Shown: positions 27,009-34,220 of the stretch, in pieces
How the letters are laid out: the number at the start of each line of letters is the position of its first letter
Numbering within the stretch: position 1 is the first letter of the stretch
Origin: Streptomyces malaysiense
Lineage (GTDB): Bacteria; Actinomycetota; Actinomycetes; Streptomycetales; Streptomycetaceae
Assembly: GCF_000980885.2 (NCBI RefSeq)
Contig: NZ_LBDA02000030.1
Location: 1 to 64,000, forward strand
Length of the DNA stretch: 64,000 bases
Direction of reading: 5' to 3'
Position numbers and translations under genes: made by a program
The notes under the pieces: model-generated
Databases searched by the model: none
What the model was told of the DNA's origin: nothing
What the model saw: the letters and a program-made list of their open reading frames with translations, nothing else

Positions 27009-28214
27009 ATGACCGTGTGGGACGACCTCGTCGGGCAGGAGAGGGTGAGCGCGGCGCTGGCCGCCGCCGCCCGGGACGCCGACGCCCTGGTCACCGCCGC
27101 CGCGGCGGACGAGCCGCCGCCGGAGACGTCCCGGATGACGCACGCGTGGCTGTTCACCGGGCCGCCCGGCGCGGGCCGTAACCAGGCGGCGCGGGCCTTC
27201 GCCGCGGCCCTCCAGTGCGTGAGCCCCGACCGGGCCCTCGGCGGCACCCCCGGCTGCGGCTTCTGCGACGGCTGCCACACCGCGCTGCTCGGCACCCACG
27301 CGGACGTCACCGCGGTCGCCGCGGTCGGCGCCGAGATCCTGGTGAAGGACATGCGGGACACGGTCCGCAAGTCGTTCACCGCCCCGGCCGGCGGCCGCTG
27401 GCAGATCATCCTGGTCGAGGACGCCGAGCGGCTGAACGAGAAGTCGGCGAACGCCGTGCTCAAGGCCGTCGAGGAGCCCGCCCCCCGCACGGTCTGGCTG
27501 CTGTGCGCCCCCTCCATCGAGGACGTCCTGCCGACCATCCGCTCCCGCTGCCGCCACCTGAACCTGTGCACCCCGTCCGTGGACGCGGTCGCCGACATGC
27601 TCGTACGACGCGACGGCGTGGACCCCCTGGCCGCCGCCGAAGCCGCCCGCGCCACCCAGGGGCACGTGGACCGCGCCCGGCGCCTGGCCACCGACCCGGC
27701 GGCCCGCGAGCGCCGCGCCGCCGTCCTGAAGCTCCCGCTGCGCCTGGACGAGGTCGGCGCGTGTCTGCGGGCCGCCCAGGAACTGGTCGACGCGGCCGCC
27801 GAGGACGCCAAGCAGCTCGCCGAGGAGATGGACGGCAGGGAGTCCGAGGAACTGAAGGCGGCGCTCGGCGCGGTCCAGGGCGGCCGGCTGCCGCGCGGCA
27901 CGGCGGGCGTGATGAAGGACCTGGAGGACATGCAGAAGCGCCGCAGGACCCGCACCCAGCGCGACAGCCTGGACGTGGCCCTCGGCGACCTCACCGCCTT
28001 CTACCGCGACGTCCTCGCCCTCCAGCTCGGCTCCCGCGTGGCGATCGCCAACGCCGACGCGCAGGACGCCCTGGACCGGCTGGCCCGCGCCGGCTCCCCG
28101 GAGTCCACGCTGCGCCGCATCGAGGCGATCGCCGCGTGCCGCGAGGCCCTGGACCGCAACGTGGCTCCGCTGCTTGCGGTGGAGGCGATGACGATGGCGC
28201 TGCGGGCGGGGTGA
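27009..28214 (+). CDS. holB: DNA polymerase III subunit delta'
   Basis: This 401-aa clamp-loader subunit has an AAA+ N-terminal domain. It keeps a degenerate P-loop GPPGAGRNQAAR (no Lys-Ser/Thr, as normal for delta', which does not hydrolyse ATP). It also has a zinc module CGFCDGC, the strand IILVEDAERLNEKSANAVLKAVEEP and the SRC motif SRCRHL that supplies the trans arginine finger. Long helical middle and C-terminal domains follow. The ATG at 27009 sits behind GAAGGGCGG. It follows tmk by 193 bp, as in other bacteria where tmk-holB are paired. Confidence 0.93.
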   Translation: MTVWDDLVGQERVSAALAAAARDADALVTAAAADEPPPETSRMTHAWLFTGPPGAGRNQAARAFAAALQCVSPDRALGGTPGCGFCDGCHTALLGTHADVTAVAAVGAEILVKDMRDTVRKSFTAPAGGRWQIILVEDAERLNEKSANAVLKAVEEPAPRTVWLLCAPSIEDVLPTIRSRCRHLNLCTPSVDAVADMLVRRDGVDPLAAAEAARATQGHVDRARRLATDPAARERRAAVLKLPLRLDEVGACLRAAQELVDAAAEDAKQLAEEMDGRESEELKAALGAVQGGRLPRGTAGVMKDLEDMQKRRRTRTQRDSLDVALGDLTAFYRDVLALQLGSRVAIANADAQDALDRLARAGSPESTLRRIEAIAACREALDRNVAPLLAVEAMTMALRAG

Positions 28215-28334
28215 CGGTGACATGACGCGGGTGACGGCGTCCTGCCGAACCCCTCTGGCGCGCCCCGTCCCCCGTAGGGGGCGACAATCCGAACTCCTCG
28301 CGTCCATGGCGTCGCCCAGCGTTACTCTCGCCTG

Positions 28335-29960
28335 ATGCAGACCAGGTCCTCCACCTCCCGGCCGCGCGGCGGGCGTCCCGCGGCTCGCGCCCGCCTCACG
28401 GCCGCCGCCCTGATGACCGCCGCCCTCCTCGTGTCCGCGTGCTCCCCTGGCAGCAGCTCGATCAAGGCGTCCCCGGCCGCGTCGGCACCGGCCGGCGCGG
28501 CGGACGCCCCCGTCCTGGCCCCGCTGCCGCGCGCGGTGCCGGCCGCGCTGACGCCGTACTACACGCAGCGGCTGACGTGGCGCGACTGCGGCACCCCCGG
28601 CTTCCAGTGCGCCACGATGAAGGCGCCGCTGGACTACGACCGGCCGGGCGCGGGCGACGTACGGCTCGCGGTGACCCGCAAGGCCGCCACCGGCAAGGGC
28701 AAGCCGCTCGGTTCCCTCCTGGTCAACCCGGGCGGCCCGGGGGGCTCGGCGGTGGACTACCTCCAGCAGTACGCCGGTCTCGGCTACCCCGCCGAGGTCC
28801 GCGCCCGCTACGACATGGTGGCGATGGACCCGCGCGGCGTCGCCCGCAGCGAGCCCGTCGAGTGCCTCGACGACCGCCGGATGGACGCGTTCACGCAGAC
28901 CGACGTGACCCCGGACGACCGGGCGGAGCAGAACGCGGCGGTCGCGGCGGACAAGGAGTTCGCGCGGGCCTGCGGGGCGCACTCGGCCCGGCTGCTGCGG
29001 CATGTCTCCACGGTCGAGGTGGCCCGGGACACGGACATCCTGCGCGCGGCGCTGGGCGACGCGAAGCTGAACTACGTGGGCGCGTCGTACGGCACCTTCC
29101 TCGGGGCGACCTACGCCGGCCTCTTCCCGAGCCGGGTGGGCCGCGTGGTCCTGGACGGCGCGCTGGACCCCTCGCTGGACTCCCGAACGGTGAATCTGGA
29201 GCAGGCCCAGGGCTTCGAGACGGCGTTCCAGGCGTTCACACGGGACTGCCTGCGCCGCACCGACTGCCCGCTCGGGGGCGGCGGTACGACGCCGAAGCAG
29301 GCCGCCGACCACCTGAGGGCCTTCTTCCGCAAGCTGGACGGCCACCCCGTGGCCACGGGCGACCGCGACGGCCGCAAGCTGGGCGAGGCGCTGGCCACCA
29401 CCGGTGTGATCGCGGCGATGTACGACGAGGGCGCCTGGGGGCAGCTGCGCGCGGCGCTGACCTCCGCGACGAAGGGCGACGGCGCGCCGCTGCTCGCCCT
29501 CTCCGACAGCTACTACGAGCGTGACGCCGACGGCCACTACAGCAACCTGATGATGGCCAACAGCGCCGTGAACTGCCTCGACCTGCCCCCCGCCTTCACC
29601 GGTCCCGGTCAGCTGCGCCAGGCGCAGCCCGCGTTCGAGAAGGCGTCACCGGTCTTCGGCGAGGCCCTGGCCTGGCAGTCGCTGAACTGCGCGTACTGGC
29701 CGGTGCGGGCCACGGGCGAGACGCACCGCATCACGGCGAAGGGCGCGGCGCCGATCGTGGTCGTCGGCACCACACGAGACCCGGCCACCCCCTACCGCTG
29801 GGCCCAGTCCCTGGCCCGCCAGCTCTCCTCCGGCCACCTCCTGACCTACGCCGGCGACGGCCACACCGCCTTCCTCCGCGGCAGCAGCTGCATCGACTCC
29901 GCCATCGACGCCTACCTCCTCCACGGCACCCCGCCCTCCCCCGGCAAACGCTGCTCCTAG
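28335..29960 (+). CDS. secreted lipoprotein serine hydrolase/tripeptidyl aminopeptidase (SlpD/SlpE-like)
   Basis: The 541-aa alpha/beta hydrolase has a signal with lipobox LVSAC (Cys36). NPGGPGGSAVDYL forms the oxyanion-hole loop, and the nucleophile elbow is GASYG (Ser251). The C-terminal TAP-like domain carries GTTRDPATPY (acid) and GDGHTAF (His). It resembles Streptomyces SlpD/SlpE mycelium-associated peptidases that remove tripeptides from N-termini. It acts outside the membrane. It ends 108 bp before the tRNA gene and closes the syntenic core block. Confidence 0.85.
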   Translation: MQTRSSTSRPRGGRPAARARLTAAALMTAALLVSACSPGSSSIKASPAASAPAGAADAPVLAPLPRAVPAALTPYYTQRLTWRDCGTPGFQCATMKAPLDYDRPGAGDVRLAVTRKAATGKGKPLGSLLVNPGGPGGSAVDYLQQYAGLGYPAEVRARYDMVAMDPRGVARSEPVECLDDRRMDAFTQTDVTPDDRAEQNAAVAADKEFARACGAHSARLLRHVSTVEVARDTDILRAALGDAKLNYVGASYGTFLGATYAGLFPSRVGRVVLDGALDPSLDSRTVNLEQAQGFETAFQAFTRDCLRRTDCPLGGGGTTPKQAADHLRAFFRKLDGHPVATGDRDGRKLGEALATTGVIAAMYDEGAWGQLRAALTSATKGDGAPLLALSDSYYERDADGHYSNLMMANSAVNCLDLPPAFTGPGQLRQAQPAFEKASPVFGEALAWQSLNCAYWPVRATGETHRITAKGAAPIVVVGTTRDPATPYRWAQSLARQLSSGHLLTYAGDGHTAFLRGSSCIDSAIDAYLLHGTPPSPGKRCS

Positions 29961-30023
29961 CCCCCCGCCCGGCCCCGGATCCACCCACTCCGGGGCCGGT
30001 ACGAAGCACCCCCGGAAACTGTG

Positions 30024-30029
30024 TAGACT
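30024..30029 (+). promoter_or_regulatory. candidate -10 box of the tRNA-Thr promoter
   Basis: TAGACT lies 40 bases upstream of the mature tRNA 5' end, a normal distance for a Streptomyces tRNA promoter. No clear -35 element is seen. Confidence 0.35.
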
Positions 30030-30068
30030 TACCGACGTTGCCGACGGCACCCTAGGTGCACGCAGCAA

Positions 30069-30145
30069 GCCGCTTTAGCTCAGATGGCCAGAGCAACGCA
30101 CTCGTAATGCGTAGGTCTCGGGTTCGAATCCCGAAAGCGGCTCCA
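30069..30145 (+). tRNA. tRNA-Thr (anticodon CGT)
   Basis: The 77-nt cloverleaf has CCA encoded. The acceptor stem is GCCGCTT/AAGCGGC with discriminator T. The D arm contains AGCTCAGATGGCCAGAGC. The anticodon stem ACGCA/TGCGT has loop CTCGTAA, with the anticodon at 30103-30105 reading ACG codons. The T arm is CGGGTTCGAATCCCG. It is followed directly by a strong terminator and then by accessory DNA, so its 3' end may be an integration site, but I found no second copy of the T-arm/acceptor segment in the window. Confidence 0.97.
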
Positions 30146-30149
30146 TTGG

Positions 30150-30184
30150 AACCCCAGGTCAGATGTTTACTGACCTGGGGTTTT
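30150..30184 (+). terminator. tRNA-Thr terminator
   Basis: A 13-bp stem (30150-30162 with 30170-30182) has loop ATGTTTA and runs into TTTT, starting 5 bases after the CCA end. The gene-free stretch 30185-30600 otherwise shows no supportable gene. The minus strand has frames ending in a duplicated GGTCTCA motif (30238-30256) that might be integrase-derived, but this is not convincing. Confidence 0.9.
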
Positions 30185-30600
30185 GTCATTCAGTGAAGGT
30201 GCGGGCGACGCTGGGAGCGGGCCGCGCGGGTATCGGTGGTCTCATTTTTGGTCTCAATGGGTCCCGTCTGGGCCCCGGCCGGTGCGGGGATGAAGAACTC
30301 GCCCATGCGCCGCATGGCAATCCACCAGCCGCAACCCCACCCCCAACCGCCGAGCCGAAGCCGCCCGGCGCCGCACGCACTGCTGAACGCCTCGGGAAGC
30401 ACCCCCAGCCCCCGTGGGGGCATCTCAGCTGCTCCCGAGGTGAGCCGAGCGCGCCGTCCTGCGCGTTAGCTCGCCGACTAATGGTGGGCAGCGGTCTCTC
30501 TCCAGACCACTCGACTGTCGGTGGCCGTCGATATCGTGGCTCTCGTGTACGTGCTGTTAGGCGACCGGGGGCATGGAGTGATTGGTGAGGGGGAGCCGGC

Positions 30601-31791
30601 GTGAACACCGTTAAAGCTCGGGTCTGGCGGTTCGAACCACGGTCAAGCGGGCAAGGTGCGGCTTGGATCGTCGGTCGCGGGCAACTGCCGGTTGGACTGG
30701 CTCGTTTGGTCCACATCAATGCACTGGCCTGCGACCTGCAAGGCGTCGTCGACCTTCAGACCAAGGAGCTGGAAGCTCGCCTTCTTCTTAGTTACGTCGA
30801 CGCTCCAGGAGGGAGTCCCCTCCAACTCGATCATCCCTCCCTTATGGCGAGTTCTCGGCACATACGGAGCTTCGTCAGCGAGTGCGCCGGGCTCGGGCTG
30901 CTGACCGCAGCGAGTGAAGCCCTGTTCTCGTGGACGGACGGAACCCACGAACTGCACAGCTTTGATGCTCTGCCGAGACCTCTGTCGAAGTCGTATCGGG
31001 GCAGTGGTGTACGCCCTGATCTGCTGTTCCATGTGCCGGAGGGTCCGATCGCGGGAGAGGCCCGTGGGCGGTATCGCAGACAGAAGGAGCTGCTGCCCAG
31101 GCGCCTTCTCTCAGAACAGCGACGGCGACTCGCTCAGCTTACGGCCTGGTCTGCTGCTCACGGCGACCACTCCTACTTCATGAGCTGGGTCTACGTCGGT
31201 CCGGCAGGGGTGGCTGTGGACATCTTCATCCCCGAAGGCAGTGAATCGGGCGGCACGCTGATAACCGACTGGGCAGACACGGAGGACGAGGACGGCCAGG
31301 AGCAGCCCTTCCACTGGGGCGAACCGGAGGCGGATACAGCGTCTGGCCCTGACGTTCTCCCGTCGAGTCAGCCGTCCCCGGCGGTGGGAGCTGCGTCCAG
31401 CGGCGCCGCAGGCGAGGAGATCATGGAGCTCGAACCACTTGGACTATTGGCGGCGGAACCCACGCGGCCTCCCCAGGAAATTGCAGAGGATGTGGTGAGT
31501 AGGCTCTACGCATCCGCTCCTGAGTCAGACCAAGAGGCCACCCTCGCCGGAATCTCCGTGCGTGGCCGTTGGGTACCGGCCGACGCCTTGGGACCTGCGA
31601 AGCACGAAGTCATGGTCGGAGTGCTTGCTGAGAGGCCGCCCCGGCAGGTGGCGATTCGGGAAAGGACGTCACGGTCGGAAGGGCGGTTTGACGTCTGTCT
31701 CGACGGACGGCTTCTCACTGTCGTTCGACCTGCTGCAGCACCTAAGCCCGGGTGGCGTCAGTTGGAGCGAGTGCTGTTCGACCCCCGCTAA
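30601..31791 (+). CDS. unrecognised 396-aa protein with a possible restriction-nuclease-like motif
   Basis: I do not recognise this protein. It starts at a GTG at 30601 behind GAGGGGGAG. The N-terminal half is mixed alpha/beta. Residues 138-157 read R-P-D-L-L-F, ten more residues, then E-A-R-G-R. The D140...E153-x-R155 spacing resembles the PD-(D/E)xK nuclease core with Arg for Lys. A long basic helix follows (RRQKELLPRRLLSEQRRRLAQLTAW). Residues 235-300 are a low-complexity Asp/Glu/Ser/Pro linker. The last about 100 residues form a second small beta-rich domain. GC is lower than in the core genes. There is no signal peptide or membrane segment. It could be an orphan phage-defence or mobile-element protein. 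Confidence 0.6.
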   Translation: MNTVKARVWRFEPRSSGQGAAWIVGRGQLPVGLARLVHINALACDLQGVVDLQTKELEARLLLSYVDAPGGSPLQLDHPSLMASSRHIRSFVSECAGLGLLTAASEALFSWTDGTHELHSFDALPRPLSKSYRGSGVRPDLLFHVPEGPIAGEARGRYRRQKELLPRRLLSEQRRRLAQLTAWSAAHGDHSYFMSWVYVGPAGVAVDIFIPEGSESGGTLITDWADTEDEDGQEQPFHWGEPEADTASGPDVLPSSQPSPAVGAASSGAAGEEIMELEPLGLLAAEPTRPPQEIAEDVVSRLYASAPESDQEATLAGISVRGRWVPADALGPAKHEVMVGVLAERPPRQVAIRERTSRSEGRFDVCLDGRLLTVVRPAAAPKPGWRQLERVLFDPR

Positions 31792-31920
31792 CGAGGTAGG
31801 TACTCACAGAGCGAAGATTTGCTAGGAAGCGAGCAGAACATCGTGGCCCCAGTTCGGCGGAGCCCCCGAGGGATACCTCGACCCTCCGGCAGAACCACGA
31901 TTGTGGCTCGGAGGCGCTGC

Positions 31921-32334
31921 TCAGGAGAGCAGGGTCACGTCGAGGTAGTCCTGTACCGGCTCGAACAGTCCGTACGGCACGTACTCCGCAATGTCGCCAT
32001 GAGCGACCCAGGCAAGCTCGGCAAGTTCCTCGGTATCGGCGACATGAGCGGTCCCGCCCAGAATCTGGCAGGCGGTGTACGACATGAGGCGGCCCGTCTT
32101 GGGGTGTACGCGTTCGCCGAGCAGCTTGACCGCCTCCACGGTCAGCCCTGTCTCCTCTTGGGTCTCCCGTACGGCGGCGGCCTCACGCTCCTCGCCGGGC
32201 TCGACCTCGCCTGCGGGGAACTGCCAGGAGAGCTGCCCCTCGCTCACCCGGCGGCGGACCACGAGAACACGGCCTTCGTGAACGATGATGGCGGCGGCGA
32301 TGCCCGGCCGCTCGTCAGCGGTCTGCTGCGTCAC
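31921..32334 (-). CDS. Nudix hydrolase
   Basis: The 137-aa protein has a complete Nudix box GEVEPGEEREAAAVRETQEETGL (shown as G-x5-E-x7-REUxEExGU at about 42-64), the Mg-binding and catalytic helix that cleaves nucleoside-diphosphate-X compounds. The flanking strands RVLVVRRRV and LSWQFPAG are typical. The start is the GTG at 32334, which overlaps the TGA of an upstream reading frame as GTGA, so it was translationally coupled to a gene now truncated. The substrate is unknown. Confidence 0.85.
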   Translation of the reverse strand: MTQQTADERPGIAAAIIVHEGRVLVVRRRVSEGQLSWQFPAGEVEPGEEREAAAVRETQEETGLTVEAVKLLGERVHPKTGRLMSYTACQILGGTAHVADTEELAELAWVAHGDIAEYVPYGLFEPVQDYLDVTLLS

Positions 32335-32390
32335 GTCTGCTCCTCCAGGGCGGCCAGGACGGGTGGGAAGATCGTATCGACGGAGATAAA
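32331..32390 (-). pseudogene. C-terminal stub of the gene formerly coupled to the Nudix gene
   Basis: In the frame ending at the TGA that overlaps the Nudix start, the last 19 residues (FISVDTIFPPVLAALEEQT) look like a normal C-terminus. Further upstream the DNA is instead coding on the plus strand for a transposase fragment. This suggests the original gene was cut by the insertion and only its tail remains. The family cannot be told from 19 residues. Confidence 0.4.
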
Positions 32391-32807
32391 GCGGGCACCA
32401 CGTTTCTGGGCACCCACATCACGTCGCCCTGGCGAGACATCCCGCTCGGGCGCCGTACTCGCGACCACGCCCGCCATCGCGACGAGATCCGCCGGCTCAA
32501 GGCCGCCGCCTTCAGCCACCTTGACTACCCCGGCGCCCGCCAGGCGATCCAAGTTCTACGGTGGCGACGCGACTTGGGCACCGGAAAGCTGACCATCGAG
32601 CGCGTCTCCTGCACCACGTGCGGGACCGCAGGTTCCGCGAGGACAATTCCAAGGTCCGCACCGGCACCCCTGCCTCGCGCCATGGCTTCCCTGCTTAACC
32701 CCGCCATTAGCGTCTTCCGCCAGGACGGCCAGACCAACATCGCCGCCGCCCTCCGACGCACCAGCCGCGACTACCACCGGCCCCTACGAGCCCTAGGTCT
32801 CACCTGA
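32391..32807 (+). pseudogene. decayed ISAs1-family transposase fragment
   Basis: Plus-strand translation gives HITSPWRDIPLGRRTRDH and then DEIRRLKAAAFSHLDYPGARQ, a tract typical of the second half of ISAs1/H-repeat transposases. After an internal deletion near 32598 it shifts frame to give LLHHVRDRRFREDNSKVRTG (normally HHVRDVTFxEDxSxVRTG). It then returns to the first frame for PRAMASLLNPAISVF and the usual C-terminus RRTSRDYHRPLRALGLT, stop at 32805-32807. The N-terminal half with the first DDE residues is missing, so it is inactive. No terminal inverted repeats are recognisable. Confidence 0.8.
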
Positions 32808-32855
32808 CGAACCTAGACAGATCTCGATCACAATGACCCTGATGCGGGGTCCGAG

Positions 32856-33431
32856 TCAGGAATGAGCCGCTCTGGCGTCCGTGTGCATGACCGGCAGGCC
32901 CCACGGCTCCAGGGTGCCGTCGACGAGTTCGGCGAGGAACTGGACGACGCCCGCCGAGTAGTGCCACCATCCGCCATCACGGTTGGCGACCGTGACCGTC
33001 CAGTCATCCGGTGTGCCAACGGTGCGCCAGAGGATGAAGTCGCCCACCACCGTGTCGTTGAAGGGGAAAAGCCCTCCCGGGGCCGGGTACGGACGCATGC
33101 CAAGGGACATATCGGCTTCCCACCAGTCCTGGAGGATCACAAGCCCCTCGAATACGCCGGCATTTTCCCGTTCGCGGCCCGGCTGTGGCAGCCCCACGTG
33201 GATGAAGTCGTGACTCATCGTGAACGAGGGGTAGTACTCGGCGAGATGTTTGTAATCCGAGGGTAGCGCCGTCCCCAGATCCTCCTCCACCGTCGACCAG
33301 GCGATGGGAGCCGGTTCAGGTCTCCGGTATCTGGCCAGATCGGGCACTGCTCGTTCGAGTCGATGCACAGCCTCTGCCGGGTCTGTGATGCGGCCCCGTG
33401 GTGCTTGGGTGCCAATGAGGTCGTCATCCAT
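32856..33431 (-). CDS. SMI1/KNR4 (SUKH) family protein, possible immunity protein
   Basis: The 191-aa protein has the SUKH core. The first helix/strand is APIAWSTVEEDLGTALPSDYKHLAEYYPS, the middle LGMRPYPAPGGLFPFNDTVVGDFILWRT, then DDWTVTVANRDGGWWHYSAGVVQFLAELVDG. SUKH proteins are often immunity partners of contact-dependent or secreted polymorphic toxins, although many stand alone. No toxin gene is adjacent. The ATG at 33431 is the start. A second, broken SUKH copy lies 200 bp away on the opposite strand. Confidence 0.75.
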   Translation of the reverse strand: MDDDLIGTQAPRGRITDPAEAVHRLERAVPDLARYRRPEPAPIAWSTVEEDLGTALPSDYKHLAEYYPSFTMSHDFIHVGLPQPGRERENAGVFEGLVILQDWWEADMSLGMRPYPAPGGLFPFNDTVVGDFILWRTVGTPDDWTVTVANRDGGWWHYSAGVVQFLAELVDGTLEPWGLPVMHTDARAAHS

Positions 33432-33633
33432 GGCGCCGAGTGTGGCAGACGCCTTTCGAGGGAGTCATTGAGCGTTTCCAAGGTTCCTGTGCTTCGGCTG
33501 GCGGTGCGGAAGCGATCGGTCAGGGGCGAGTTTGCCCTGGCTCGCCGACGGCCTGGCGAAGCCGGAGACGTGGCCGGTGTTCGACGACTTCGCTCAGGTG
33601 GCCTGGTGAGTCTGCGAGCTAGTTGGCCCGTGA

Positions 33634-33903
33634 CGCCGGTCTCACGGTCCCGCGTCGAAGGGTCTCATTTCGCCGGTCTTCCCGGAGCCCGGCGGGTTCT
33701 TGCCCTTCGGGTTCACCACGGATGGTGCCGGACTGTACTGGGTCACGTCCGGTGACGACCCCGACCGATGGACTGTCGCCGGCCGTGGGCTCGGTCTCGA
33801 ACCCACGTAATTCAACGAGGGTTTCGTTCAGTTCCTCCACACCTTTGGGACGCTTGGCGGCGACCTGCGCGAAGGCCCGCACCAGCAGGTTCGTACCGTT
33901 TGA
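33634..33903 (+). pseudogene. broken SUKH (SMI1/KNR4) gene
   Basis: In one plus-strand frame the DNA reads FPEPGGFLPFGFTTDGAGLY, then WVTSGDDPDRWTVAGRG, a stop at 33808-33810, then FNEGFVQFLHTFGTLGGDLR, ending at 33903. This matches the second half of SUKH proteins (PxPGGLLPFGxTxDGDxLYW...DDPDxW...GFxxFL). The first half is absent and an internal TAA breaks the rest. A short open stretch ending LAKPETWPVFDDFAQVAW at 33607 just upstream may be another gene remnant. Confidence 0.65.
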
Positions 33904-33993
33904 TGAGCGCGAGCCGTCCTCCTCCGACGCGGCCGGAACGCCGAGTTCGCCCAGGGCATGTGGGGCCTGCAGAACACCGGCCAGAGGCCCTTG

Positions 33994-34023
33994 TCGTACC
34001 GATCGCGGTGGGGATCGGTACGA
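33994..34023. terminator. 11-bp hairpin downstream of the broken SUKH gene
   Basis: TCGTACCGATC (33994-34004) pairs with 34013-34023 over an 8-base loop. It may be an old terminator. Nothing else is evident in 33904-34220 before the sensor kinase. Confidence 0.45.
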
Positions 34024-34220
34024 GGGGCCATTTTGGTCGTCCGCCCCCGCACGTCCCGCCTGTCCCTTTCCGGCCGGAGTTGTCGGTAGGGGCTTCCGGC
34101 CAGGGTAGGTGTTTGCCCACCTCAGAAGTAGGTTTCGGCCCATGGCGCTTGCCGGACCCCGCGCAGCAGCATGATCTCCGGGTCACAGCGCGTGGCCCGG
34201 ATGACGAGACGGGGTCGGAT

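Noticed and set aside
30186..30423. Possible integrase C-terminus on the minus strand after the tRNA
   Set aside because: Frames end with segments such as ETKNETTD that remind me of integrase tails, but no catalytic Arg/His/Tyr motif is present and three frames give equal-quality text.
30615..30650. GGTTCGAACC resembling a tRNA T-loop, as a possible second attachment site
   Set aside because: Only the short T-loop-like core matches; flanking bases differ from the tRNA-Thr 3' end and the segment lies inside a coding gene.
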